In this document: positions 43,331 through 51,863 of the stretch, piece after piece
Position numbering within the stretch: position 1 is the stretch's first letter
Layout: the number at the start of each line of letters is the position of its first letter
Origin: Maribellus comscasis
GTDB taxonomy: Bacteria; Bacteroidota; Bacteroidia; Bacteroidales; Prolixibacteraceae
Direction of reading: 5' to 3'
Length of the DNA: 64,000 bases
Assembly (NCBI RefSeq): GCF_009762775.1
Contig: NZ_CP046401.1
Location: forward strand, 3,038,001-3,102,000
Notes under the pieces: generated by a model
Told to the model about the DNA's origin: nothing
The model's input: the letters and a program-made list of their open reading frames with translations, nothing else
Database searches by the model: none
Position numbers and translations under genes: made by a program

Positions 43331-43768
43331 TTACTCCATTAAAAATTCTTCAATCGGTTCCGACTGCATTTCATTCAGATATGGAAAAATCTCTTCGGAT
43401 GTATAATGTACTGAAGCAGTATTTACCTGCACAGGAGTAGCAATTTTAAAGCCCGTATAAATTCCGGCAATCAGTAATATCGAGAAAAATACCGGTTGAA
43501 CAACCTTAGCCAAAACCGGTTTCCAAAATGGGATTTTTGCAGGTTCTGCCTGAGATTCCAAACGAGCTTTTAACCGGGTGTAAAAGAACGGATTTATTTC
43601 TGTTGTTTTTTCTTTCTCGATAATCCCAAGCGTTTTTTTCAAGTCTTGGGCAAACGCTGAACAATCGTCACAGTTTGAAATATGAGCTTCAATTTGCTTT
43701 TTCTTTATTTCCGGTAAATCTCCTTCGAGAAAGAAAACTAAATTTTTATGTATTGTCTTGCATTTCAT
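43331..43768 (-). CDS. Anti-sigma factor with zinc-finger HC2 domain
   Basis: A 145-residue membrane protein. The cytoplasmic N-terminus carries the anti-sigma zinc-binding pattern HISNCDDC (H-x3-C-x2-C) preceded by MKCKTIHKNLVFFLEGDLPE, then a single membrane helix at about residues 85-105 and a short periplasmic tail. It should hold the ECF sigma factor encoded immediately upstream. ATG 43766-43768 fits the family's N-terminus; a GTG at 43825 would add 19 residues and overlap the sigma gene. Confidence 0.88.
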   Translation of the reverse strand: MKCKTIHKNLVFFLEGDLPEIKKKQIEAHISNCDDCSAFAQDLKKTLGIIEKEKTTEINPFFYTRLKARLESQAEPAKIPFWKPVLAKVVQPVFFSILLIAGIYTGFKIATPVQVNTASVHYTSEEIFPYLNEMQSEPIEEFLME

Positions 43769-43815
43769 TTTTTGCTTGTTGTTTATATGACACAATTCTG
43801 AGTTATAACTTGCAC

Positions 43816-44397
43816 CTAAATACACTTTTTTTTGTAGCAGGTATATAATTTTTTTTGTAGGTTCTTTTTAGCCCTGTGAATTAATGACTCGACTGATGAA
43901 ACTGAAAGGTCCATTACTTCCGAAATTTCCTTATACGACAGGTCTTCATATTTATTAAGTGAAAAAGCTACTTTCTGATTTTCGGGTAACGAGTTAATTG
44001 CTTCATGTAACATATTTGCCCTCTGGTTATTTTCAAGATTAAAATCAGCATCATCACTGTCTCCCGAAGTAAATTTTTCAAAAATGGCATTTTTTGATTT
44101 TACTGCATCATCAAACGATTGAAACCTCTTTCGTTTTTTATTGTCGCGGATAAAATTCAGTGAGCGGTTTACAGCAATTCGGTACAACCAGGTCGAAATC
44201 TTTGAATCGGCCCGAAAGCTCTGAACAGAACGAAAAACTTCGATAAAAACATCCTGCGCCACATCTTCGGCGTCATCTCTATCATGCAGCATTCCAAAAC
44301 AGGTATTTACAACCAGTTTCTGGTATTTGTCAACCAGCTCTTTAAACGCTTGTTCGCTACCGTTTTGAAGTTTTTCTATGATTTCGGCTTCTGTCAT
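43816..44397 (-). CDS. ECF sigma factor
   Basis: A 193-residue sigma-70 family (ECF) factor. Region 2 shows RDDAEDVAQDVFIEVFRSV and STWLYRIAVNRSLNFIRD; region 4 shows LPENQKVAFSLNKYEDLSYKE and VSSVESLIHRAKKNL. The linker between regions 2 and 4 is long and acidic (SGDSDDADF). It heads an operon of anti-sigma factor, two Spy-like proteins and a DUF2202 lipoprotein, most likely an autoregulated envelope- or metal-stress regulon. Confidence 0.93.
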   Translation of the reverse strand: MTEAEIIEKLQNGSEQAFKELVDKYQKLVVNTCFGMLHDRDDAEDVAQDVFIEVFRSVQSFRADSKISTWLYRIAVNRSLNFIRDNKKRKRFQSFDDAVKSKNAIFEKFTSGDSDDADFNLENNQRANMLHEAINSLPENQKVAFSLNKYEDLSYKEISEVMDLSVSSVESLIHRAKKNLQKKLYTCYKKKCI

Positions 44398-44454
44398 TCA
44401 GAAAAAACATCTTTTAAATTAGCTTAATTTTGCTGAATAAAAAACTTCGGGATT

Positions 44455-45273
44455 TTATTCTTTTGAAATCAGGTCATAAATATCACGCGGTGGAATATTG
44501 TTGTTATCGCCAATATCGCGCAATGTTTGGCCTTTTTCTGCTTTTATCCGGTTTTCTTTCAGCAGCTTTAAAACATCGTCAGCGTCTTTGTTTAACTCCA
44601 GGGCAAAATCCTCGATGGTTTTTCTTCCAATGCCCGATCCTTGTCTTTGCGATTCCGGTTTTCGGGTAATTTGTCTGTAAATTTCCAGTGGAGTAGTGCC
44701 GTTAATTTTTGCAATTTCACTTAATGTTTGCTGGTTTGTATTGCTAAAGCTAATCTGATGTCGCGATAAATTGTTGGTTATTTCTTCCAGCGTAATATTT
44801 GTTAGTTGTCCGTTGAGTTCGGCTAAAGTAAGTAATTCGGCATGTGGAATTGGTGGCTCTTCTTCAGCTTTCTCCCACGAGTCTGTAAAATATTCGCTTG
44901 CATCCATTACTGACTGGAAAGGGGGAAGCGAAAAAAGAATTCCAAAGAAGAAAATCACAAACAGACCTGAGGAGAAAATGAATTCCCGTTTTTTATTCAG
45001 TCCGCTTGTTGTTTTTGATTTTATGTAGGAAAGAAATGCTTTCCAGTTGACGGTAAAAAGATGAAATACGGATAAAATTACAAAGCTGAAAGAGAAAACA
45101 GTGTGTAAAGCCTGCCAGCCTTCTTTTGTTAGTCCTGCTATTTCCCAGTTTACCCAGTGGGCATACCTCCCGGGAGGAGCCACGTATAAAATAATTCCGG
45201 AAACAATGATTACAATAAACGAATAACTTAGTCCGAAACTAATAAATGCCCGCCAGCTAAATTTGTTTTTCAT
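44455..45273 (-). CDS. DUF4405 cytochrome b-like membrane protein with C-terminal helical repeats
   Basis: A 272-residue protein. The first about 115 residues contain three or four membrane helices with spaced histidines (HWVNWEIAG, WQALHTVFSF, LSVFHLF), as in DUF4405, a cytochrome b561-like four-helix domain that may bind heme. The rest is soluble and includes two similar helical modules: LSRHQISFSNTNQQTLSEIA...TPLEIYRQI and LNKDADDVLKLLKENRIK...PPRDIYDLI. This suggests an electron-transfer or sensing role. It stands 58 nt upstream of the sigma-factor gene in the same direction and may be cotranscribed with it. Confidence 0.8.
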   Translation of the reverse strand: MKNKFSWRAFISFGLSYSFIVIIVSGIILYVAPPGRYAHWVNWEIAGLTKEGWQALHTVFSFSFVILSVFHLFTVNWKAFLSYIKSKTTSGLNKKREFIFSSGLFVIFFFGILFSLPPFQSVMDASEYFTDSWEKAEEEPPIPHAELLTLAELNGQLTNITLEEITNNLSRHQISFSNTNQQTLSEIAKINGTTPLEIYRQITRKPESQRQGSGIGRKTIEDFALELNKDADDVLKLLKENRIKAEKGQTLRDIGDNNNIPPRDIYDLISKE

Positions 45274-45362
45274 TTGTGTCTTTTTTTACAATTGTTCTTT
45301 ATTTTGAGGTAAGACACAACAACAAAACAAAACTTGCGGAGGGTAAATATTTTTGTGAAAAT

Positions 45363-46241
45363 TTAGTGCGTTTTGTCCTGATCATGGTAGGGGGATTCCA
45401 GCTTTCGGCCCCGGTAGGAAAAGCGTTTCGACATGATATTCAAAATTTCATTTGCTGTATTTTCAATGGGTTTGTTTGTTACATTTAAAACCGTAAAACT
45501 GCCTTTGTCAAAAACAAACATGGCATTTCGTATTTCCTCTCTTACTGATTTCTCATCGATGTATTTTTCATCCTGGTGATTATTCCAGCTCAGGAGACGC
45601 TTTTTTCGGTGGGCGATGAGCTGATGAACCCCGATGTGTAATCCAAAAACGCGTTGCGGATCCACTTTAAATAATTCGTCAGGTGGTTGAATGCCGTTAA
45701 CCAGCGGAACATTTGCAACCTTCCAGCCATACATAGCCAGGTAAATACTTAGCGGTGTTTTTCCCGCACGTGAAACACCGGTCAGAATAATTTCTGCCGA
45801 CTGAAGGCGTTCGGGGCTCATACCGTCGTCGTGTGAAAGTGTATATTCAATCGAATCGATTCTGTCAAAATACTGCTGGTTGATTTCGCGGTACAGGCCG
45901 GGATGTTTTAGTGGTTCCACTTCCAGAGACGAATCGAGATAGTTGGCTAAATCTCCCATAAAATCGACGACTCTGACTTTAAACTCTTTACAAAGTTCAT
46001 TTATTTTTGACCGGAGTTCAGGGTTTACCATAGTATGCGTGATCAAGCCTCCGTCGGTTTTGGCCTGCATTACCACGTCAAAAATCTGGTCTTCGTCAGA
46101 AACATGTGGAACAATAACTACCGGGATGTCATTCTCCGGATATTGGATAAGTAATGATTGTACCATATTGTTTCCGGCAAGTCCGCGCCCTCCTGAAACG
46201 ACGTATATTGGGGGAGGTAATATACTTTTTTGAATGTTCAT
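45363..46241 (-). CDS. ppsR: Pyruvate phosphate dikinase regulatory protein (kinase/pyrophosphorylase)
   Basis: About 292 residues of the DUF299/PPSR family: an N-terminal Rossmann-like half (PIYVVSGGRGLAGNNMVQSL) and the characteristic P-loop GVSRAGKTPLSIYLA near residue 156. These enzymes reversibly phosphorylate PPDK or PEP synthase, using ADP as donor and Pi to reverse it, and so set the flux between PEP and pyruvate. I take the ATG at 46241 (MNIQKSILPPP); an in-frame ATG lies 24 nt upstream. The target enzyme is not in this window. Confidence 0.9.
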   Translation of the reverse strand: MNIQKSILPPPIYVVSGGRGLAGNNMVQSLLIQYPENDIPVVIVPHVSDEDQIFDVVMQAKTDGGLITHTMVNPELRSKINELCKEFKVRVVDFMGDLANYLDSSLEVEPLKHPGLYREINQQYFDRIDSIEYTLSHDDGMSPERLQSAEIILTGVSRAGKTPLSIYLAMYGWKVANVPLVNGIQPPDELFKVDPQRVFGLHIGVHQLIAHRKKRLLSWNNHQDEKYIDEKSVREEIRNAMFVFDKGSFTVLNVTNKPIENTANEILNIMSKRFSYRGRKLESPYHDQDKTH

Positions 46242-46262
46242 AAGCTGTCTTTTATTCTTGAA

Positions 46263-46295
46263 CAAAAAAAGAGCCTGCCGGGTTTCGACAGGCTC
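46263..46295 (-). terminator. Terminator after the penicillin-acylase-family gene
   Basis: GAGCCTG and CAGGCTC form a perfect 7-bp stem (46271-46277, 46289-46295); on the minus strand it is followed by TTTTTTTG. Confidence 0.85.
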
Positions 46296-46324
46296 AAAAT
46301 CTTTTTATGATATCGTGTAGTGTA

Positions 46325-48712
46325 TTATTCCGGTTTTAGACTCATTTTATAAGTTGCTGCTTTTTCAACTTCGGTTTTTGAAAACGGATCTGCGTGGTAT
46401 TCATTATTTAAATATCTTTCCAATTGGTCGAGGTAAAAGTCACTGGAAGGAATTCCGCTGGTTCCCGTCGGGATAATGGTTTTGGAAGCATCCCAGTTCC
46501 CTGTTTCAAAAATATGGCGGTGAGAAGCCCCGTGATTTACCTTGTACAGGTTATTATAGGAATAGGAAAAAGGGCTTACCGTATGAAAACTTCCGGGAAC
46601 TCCGTATGGTCCGCGATTGAGTTTAAATGCTTTGTCCAGAGCACCGACCACTCCCAAAGGATGGCTCATGGTAAAAGTATGAATTTTGCTCCAGTTCCAC
46701 TCTTCCACGTTGTTTCCAATCTGAGCAGTCAGATCTTCCACCGTTTCCTTAAAAGAGCGAACGATTATATCATTAAAGGTTTCGGTTTCTGTGGTGTTTT
46801 TATCGTCAATCCAGTCCGATTTTTTGCCTGATAAAATGCTTAACATCAGGTTTTCAAGCATTGATCGCTGGCCTTTTATCGCTTTAAAACTTTCTTCCGA
46901 CAATTCGTCTTTCACCAGATTCTCACATACTTTCTGGTACAATACCTCAAAAACCGATGTTGCCTGGCTTTCCCGTGTCAGCACAAAATTCCAGGATGCG
47001 AGTTTTTTCTGAGCCTCTTTTTCTGTTTCACTCAAATCCGATGCAGCAGTTAATGCTTCAAGAAAAACGGGAGTAAATTTTTCCGCTTTTTTTGATTTGT
47101 AATCGGCATGCATTTTTTCAAAATCTTCAATTCCCACCTTTTCCTTTTCCTGCAACATTTCCCTGATTCGGTTTATCCGATTGGGCACGGCAAACCAGTG
47201 ACTGACGTAATAGGGATAGTCATCCGGAACGGTTTTGTTATTTGCCGAAGAAACATAACCCCGCTCAGGATTTAATTCATAAGGAAGTTCTTCAAAAGGT
47301 ACAATGCCCTTCCAGTCGTACTTGCTGCTGTCGCCGGGGTAAATCTGAATGCCGTTTCCTTCCCGAACAGGAATACCGGCGCTGCATTGTAAGCCGATAT
47401 TTCCTGCTACATCGGCATAAACAATATTCTGGCTCACCGAAATAAAAGTCTTTACGGCATCGCGGAAGTCGCTCCAGTTATTTGCCCGGTTTAACAGGAA
47501 AACAGTTCGTATTTCATTGCTCTTTTCATTTCCAAGCCAACGAACGGAAAGCGGAGTTTCTTTTTCGTGTTTAAAACGGTTTACCAATGGCCCGCGATGT
47601 GTAAATTTTAAAGTCTCATGAATTTCATCGCCTTCCTTGGTTTTTATAACTTCATCTTGAATGATAAGGTCTTTCCACTCGCCGTCAAATAAATATTTTG
47701 TTGAATCTTCGTTCAGTTTTTCGGTATAAAAATCAAGGTCATCAACCATTACATTGGTCATTCCCCAGGCAATTGAATCGTTATGACCGGCAATTATAAA
47801 TGGTTGTCCCGGGATGGCCAGACCGGTGACATTCAGTTTTCCCGGTATATTCTGGTGGATTTGATACCATATTCCCGGCGCAAAAAGTCCGAGGTGCATG
47901 TCGTTGGCCAGAATCGGTTTGCCTGTTTTACTTTTTTTGCCCGAAACCGCCCAGTTGTTACTTCCGTGAAAAATTTCAATGCCCATTTTTTCCAGGTTTT
48001 CACTGGCAGATAGTAAGGTTTCAGCAATTTTTTCTTCAGGGAGTGTAAAATCCGGAAAAACTTCTGTGGGCTGGTTTTTCAAATCAGGGATCAGTTCTGC
48101 CAGTTGTTCGGGATTTATTTCTTTTTTGATATTATGCAGAAATATTTCAGAATTCCAGCCGGAACTTAAATCCCAGGCCATATAACCAATTAAGTTTATG
48201 GAGTGAACAGGCTTCCAATATTCCGGATGATACCCTAAAACACGAAATTCGGGGGGTAGAGGATTTCGTTCAATAAAATAGTTAAATCCTTCGGAAAAGG
48301 CCTCCAGTGCAGCAACGATTTCAGGAGACGATGTTTGGAGTATCTTTTCCGATTTTTCCTGGATGCGGAGCGAACGCATCAACAAATCAGTGTTTATCTG
48401 ATCTTTCCCCAGAATTTCAGACAACCGGCCCTGAGTAACCCTTCGTAACAAATCCATTTGCCATAAGCGGTCTTGTGCCATTACAAATCCAACAGCGCGG
48501 TATAAATCTTTTTCATTCTGTGCGAAAATGTGCGGGATTCCATTTTCATCGCGGAAAACGGATACGCTGTCAGTTAGTCGGGAAAGTATTAAATCCCGGT
48601 TGTAGTCGGGGAGGGCGTCGTTTTGCATACTCTTTAACAAAATGTATCCGGCTGCAACAACAATGACGATTAAAATCAGCAGACCCAGTAAAATTCGTTT
48701 TAGTGTTCGCAT
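46325..48712 (-). CDS. Penicillin acylase family hydrolase (Ntn, S45)
   Basis: A 795-residue precursor of the S45 Ntn-hydrolase family. It has an N-terminal membrane/signal segment (ILLGLLILIVIVVAAGYILL), an alpha-chain region (MAQDRLWQMDLLRRVTQGRL), a spacer, and the autocatalytic cleavage site HGSNNWAVSG, which puts the nucleophile Ser251 at the start of the beta chain. PILANDMHLGL and IVYADVAGNIG follow. Relatives cut penicillin, acyl-homoserine lactones or N-acyl amino acids; the substrate cannot be told from sequence. ATG 48712 places the hydrophobic segment correctly. It is monocistronic, with a terminator after it. Confidence 0.92.
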   Translation of the reverse strand: MRTLKRILLGLLILIVIVVAAGYILLKSMQNDALPDYNRDLILSRLTDSVSVFRDENGIPHIFAQNEKDLYRAVGFVMAQDRLWQMDLLRRVTQGRLSEILGKDQINTDLLMRSLRIQEKSEKILQTSSPEIVAALEAFSEGFNYFIERNPLPPEFRVLGYHPEYWKPVHSINLIGYMAWDLSSGWNSEIFLHNIKKEINPEQLAELIPDLKNQPTEVFPDFTLPEEKIAETLLSASENLEKMGIEIFHGSNNWAVSGKKSKTGKPILANDMHLGLFAPGIWYQIHQNIPGKLNVTGLAIPGQPFIIAGHNDSIAWGMTNVMVDDLDFYTEKLNEDSTKYLFDGEWKDLIIQDEVIKTKEGDEIHETLKFTHRGPLVNRFKHEKETPLSVRWLGNEKSNEIRTVFLLNRANNWSDFRDAVKTFISVSQNIVYADVAGNIGLQCSAGIPVREGNGIQIYPGDSSKYDWKGIVPFEELPYELNPERGYVSSANNKTVPDDYPYYVSHWFAVPNRINRIREMLQEKEKVGIEDFEKMHADYKSKKAEKFTPVFLEALTAASDLSETEKEAQKKLASWNFVLTRESQATSVFEVLYQKVCENLVKDELSEESFKAIKGQRSMLENLMLSILSGKKSDWIDDKNTTETETFNDIIVRSFKETVEDLTAQIGNNVEEWNWSKIHTFTMSHPLGVVGALDKAFKLNRGPYGVPGSFHTVSPFSYSYNNLYKVNHGASHRHIFETGNWDASKTIIPTGTSGIPSSDFYLDQLERYLNNEYHADPFSKTEVEKAATYKMSLKPE

Positions 48713-48865
48713 TTTGGTATTTTTAGTGAAATTCAAAAAAGACGTGGAAATTTACCAATTGAATTTCAAATAATTATATATTTATTCCATTAAAATGTTC
48801 AATTTCAGCTATAGACTTTACTTTTAAAATAGAGGAAATTTATTGTAAACTAAAAAGCTTAACGT

Positions 48866-49309
48866 ATGAAAAAGTTAATTGTTCTTTTTTTACTGGCAAC
48901 GTATGCTATCGCCGGATTTTCGCAGGATGCCGATAAAATTCTGGGTGTTTGGTGGAACGATGAGAAAACGACAAAAATTGAAGTTGAAAAGAAGGATGGG
49001 AAATATATCGGAACCATAGTTTATATGATTCCCGAAAAGTATGAAAACGGACAACCACCAAAAGATAAGGAAAATCCGGAACCGGAATTGCGTGATCGTT
49101 CGATTGTTGGGTTGCAGATATTAAAGGGTTTTGAATACAATGCCAAAAAGGAAGAATGGAAAGAAGGAACAATTTATGATCCAAAATCGGGAAATACCTA
49201 TGATTGTTACGGCTGGATGGAAAACGACGATCTGCTTAAACTAAAGGGTTTTGTTGGGGGAATGCGCTGGCTGGGCCGCAGCTCGGAGTGGTACCGCACG
49301 ACTTTATAG
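48866..49309 (+). CDS. DUF2147 exported protein
   Basis: A 147-residue protein with a signal peptide (MKKLIVLFLLATYAIAGFSQ) and the DUF2147 pattern: GVWWNDEKTTKIEVEKKDG, YIGTIVYM, VGLQILKGFEY, and WKEGTIYDPKSGNTYDCYGW. The fold is a small beta-barrel/lipocalin-like module of unknown ligand. Monocistronic; divergent from the penicillin-acylase gene. Confidence 0.9.
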   Translation: MKKLIVLFLLATYAIAGFSQDADKILGVWWNDEKTTKIEVEKKDGKYIGTIVYMIPEKYENGQPPKDKENPEPELRDRSIVGLQILKGFEYNAKKEEWKEGTIYDPKSGNTYDCYGWMENDDLLKLKGFVGGMRWLGRSSEWYRTTL

Positions 49310-49341
49310 TTAGTCTTTTCGTTACAAATATTTTGTAGAAA

Positions 49342-50121
49342 TTATCCGGAAACCTGCACGGAGAATCCGGCTTGTTCCACTTGTTTAGCTATTTGATTCA
49401 GGTCGGTAAGCGAAACTTTTTCCAGGGTATCGATCGGTGTATCCCGGGCAATGGTATATATCATTACCTGCCTGGGATTTATTTTTTTGAGCAGTTCAAT
49501 CCAGGCCAAAACCTCTTTTTCAGTAGTGTTATCAATGGTTTTCCCTTTGTAGCTGCCCCGGATAAACATGGTTTGAATAATTACGTTTCTTTTAAAGTCA
49601 GTGAGTTGTTCCACTACTTTTTTCAGATTGAAGTTTCCCTGTGGACAATCCATTTGTTCAATGGTTTCTTCAAATGCCGAATCGAGTTTTTGAATGTTGT
49701 CTTCTATTTTTTTCAGCGCCCCGAATACCGGTTTTTTGTGAAGCATGGTGGCATTTGATAAAACTGCAATTCTTGCATTTGGTGTAAACTGGTTACGCAG
49801 TTCAATGGTGTCGTTAATTATTTCTGCAAACTCAGGATGAAGTGTTGGTTCTCCGTTTCCGGCAAATGTAATTACATCGGGCAACTGGCTTTCAGCTACC
49901 ATTTTTTTTAACATTTCGGCGAGTCTTTTTTTCACTTCTTCACGAGGGGGCAGTTTCGCTTTTTCTTCCCGTTTTTTGGGATTGCGACCACATTCGCAAT
50001 AAATACAATCAAAAGAACAGATTTTTGTATTGGTAGGCATCAGGTTGATCCCGAGCGAAACACCAAGACGCCGGCTTTTTACCGGCCCAAAAATGATTTC
50101 ATCAAAAAGAAAAGTAGCCAT
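49342..50121 (-). CDS. Radical SAM protein
   Basis: A 259-residue radical SAM enzyme. The cluster motif CSFDCIYC (C-x3-C-x2-C) lies in TNTKICSFDCIYCECGRN; GNGEPTLHPEF matches the downstream SAM-binding GGEP-like motif. It begins FGPVKSRRLGVSLGINLMPT, which identifies the small group of Fe-S radical SAM proteins related to YgaV/TYW1-like enzymes. No activating partner or substrate can be named. A TATCTTTG element lies at 50136-50143, 15 nt before the ATG, so the mRNA leader would be very short. Confidence 0.88.
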   Translation of the reverse strand: MATFLFDEIIFGPVKSRRLGVSLGINLMPTNTKICSFDCIYCECGRNPKKREEKAKLPPREEVKKRLAEMLKKMVAESQLPDVITFAGNGEPTLHPEFAEIINDTIELRNQFTPNARIAVLSNATMLHKKPVFGALKKIEDNIQKLDSAFEETIEQMDCPQGNFNLKKVVEQLTDFKRNVIIQTMFIRGSYKGKTIDNTTEKEVLAWIELLKKINPRQVMIYTIARDTPIDTLEKVSLTDLNQIAKQVEQAGFSVQVSG

Positions 50122-50211
50122 TTTAAAAATTTTCGCAAAGATAGCCTGAAGAATTCCGATTTTCGAATAAGAAGAGTTATTTTTTTCCCGCGAACTGCAA
50201 CTCAGACTTTC

Positions 50212-51405
50212 CTATACAAGTCTTTTTAGCTTACTTTTTCCGGTAAGCTTCATGTGCTTGAAATCGATGCCTGTAATCAGATTAATTCCGGGTTTCTTCC
50301 CTGTTTCAAAACTTCCCAGTTGTGTTTCCATTTTAAGTGCCCTTGCTCCGTTGTAACATCCCCACCGGATGATTTCTTCCAAATGTATTCCCGGGAAATT
50401 TTCCTGGATAGTAAGCATTTCTGCGAAAACAGAAAGCTGATGATTGGAAGCCAGGCTATCGGTTCCCAGACAAATAGTAAGATTCTCGTTTTGAAATAGT
50501 TCTACCGGTGGCAGTTGGTTTTCGATGTACAGATTTGAAAGCGGACAAAGAACAAAAAAAGTATTGGATAGCGAGCGGTGCTTTTTCAGGTTCTCAATAT
50601 CTTTCTTTTTTGTAAATGTGTTGTGAATAAGCAGAAGATGGTTTTCCTCGGGCAAATATTTTAATACAGAGGAAATGGAGCTTTTTCCCGTGGCTTTCCA
50701 GAAGGAAGTATCTATTCTGAGGTTATTTTTAAAATGATGTAAAATTGAACCTGTGCCGTCGACAAAGAATTGTTCCTCGGCTTTACTTTCCTGGTTGTGT
50801 ATACTCAGCATACTTTTTTCAGTTGCTGCGTCTTTCCGTATTTTTTTAAAAAGGGGTTTGGAAACCGAATAAGGTGAGTGGGGAGTAATTGACGCTGACA
50901 GCCCGTTTTTAGTAAAATGATTTTTTACCTCTTGTGCGATTGAAAACGATTTCTCCGCCCGCGACGGATGAAATCCAAATGATTCAACAAAAGTATGATA
51001 CTGGATTTTACTTTTTAGCTTTGTTGGAATCGTAACCGATGAATTGGCAATATCGCCCACCGCTGCAATTCCGTTGGCCCACATTTTTCGGTCGGTCTTT
51101 CGAACGATCTCCTCCTGATTTTTTGTTTCGTTATGGCGTAAGCGGTTGATGTCTTTTACAAAATCGCTGATACCTGTTTTTTCGGGAATTACACCTTTCA
51201 TGTGCGAAAGTTCGAGGTGGCAATGGGTATTTACAAAACCCGGTACTAGAATACCACTGTAAAACTCAAGACCTGCCTGTTCCGGCTGATTCTCCTTTTG
51301 TTGCTGAATTTCAATAATTGTTCCGTCGTTTTCGCAAACCAGAATTCCGTTTTTTACAGGTGCATTATTTCCGGGGAAAATATATGTAGCAGAAAGTTTC
51401 CTCAC
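50212..51405 (-). CDS. Amidohydrolase (aminofutalosine/SAH deaminase-like)
   Basis: A 397-residue metal-dependent amidohydrolase of the chlorohydrolase/SAH-deaminase group. Metal ligands are visible as GFVNTHCHLELSHM (HxH), the TPHSPYSVS His, and CLGTDSLASN (Asp). It could deaminate an adenosine derivative such as S-adenosylhomocysteine, or aminofutalosine in the menaquinone pathway; sequence alone cannot decide. It starts 6 nt after the DUF4296 gene, so the two are cotranscribed. Confidence 0.85.
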   Translation of the reverse strand: MRKLSATYIFPGNNAPVKNGILVCENDGTIIEIQQQKENQPEQAGLEFYSGILVPGFVNTHCHLELSHMKGVIPEKTGISDFVKDINRLRHNETKNQEEIVRKTDRKMWANGIAAVGDIANSSVTIPTKLKSKIQYHTFVESFGFHPSRAEKSFSIAQEVKNHFTKNGLSASITPHSPYSVSKPLFKKIRKDAATEKSMLSIHNQESKAEEQFFVDGTGSILHHFKNNLRIDTSFWKATGKSSISSVLKYLPEENHLLLIHNTFTKKKDIENLKKHRSLSNTFFVLCPLSNLYIENQLPPVELFQNENLTICLGTDSLASNHQLSVFAEMLTIQENFPGIHLEEIIRWGCYNGARALKMETQLGSFETGKKPGINLITGIDFKHMKLTGKSKLKRLV

Positions 51406-51411
51406 GGCGAA

Positions 51412-51798
51412 TTATCTTTCATCCTCAAATTCAAGCAATTCGTTTTTACGTCCCGATAAATCCTGTTCCATTTCGCTTAACCGGCTTTGTACTTTCCGGT
51501 ACATTTTTTCAAAATTCTTGGGTTTGCTAAGATAGAATATAAGCGATTTTTCAAAAACAGAATCCGGAACCTGGTATTTATCTAAAATAGCGTAGTAAAA
51601 ATCAGCAGATGTTGTGTTTTTAATCGTTGAATCCTGCCGGTTGCGGCTGTAATAGGTTGCTTCAGCAAGATGAACATCGATAAGCATATCAATCATTTGG
51701 TTTTCTCTGACCAAATTTTCGGGTTTTTCAACCGTTGGCTCGTCACAGGCTGCAAAAGCCAAAATTGTAAAGATGATTATGATGATGTTCTTTTTCAT
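51412..51798 (-). CDS. DUF4296 lipoprotein
   Basis: A 128-residue lipoprotein: signal peptide and lipobox FAACDE (Cys19), followed by the DUF4296 helical domain (ENQMIDMLIDVHLAEATYYS ... FYYAILDKYQVPDSVFEKSL ... YLSKPKNFEKMY), a family nearly confined to Bacteroidota. Function unknown. It precedes the amidohydrolase gene by 6 nt. Confidence 0.88.
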   Translation of the reverse strand: MKKNIIIIIFTILAFAACDEPTVEKPENLVRENQMIDMLIDVHLAEATYYSRNRQDSTIKNTTSADFYYAILDKYQVPDSVFEKSLIFYLSKPKNFEKMYRKVQSRLSEMEQDLSGRKNELLEFEDER

Positions 51799-51863
51799 TC
51801 AGGGGGCCAAATTATAAATTGTTCCTTGACTTTTCAATATTCAAATCGTTAAAAAAAGCTATT

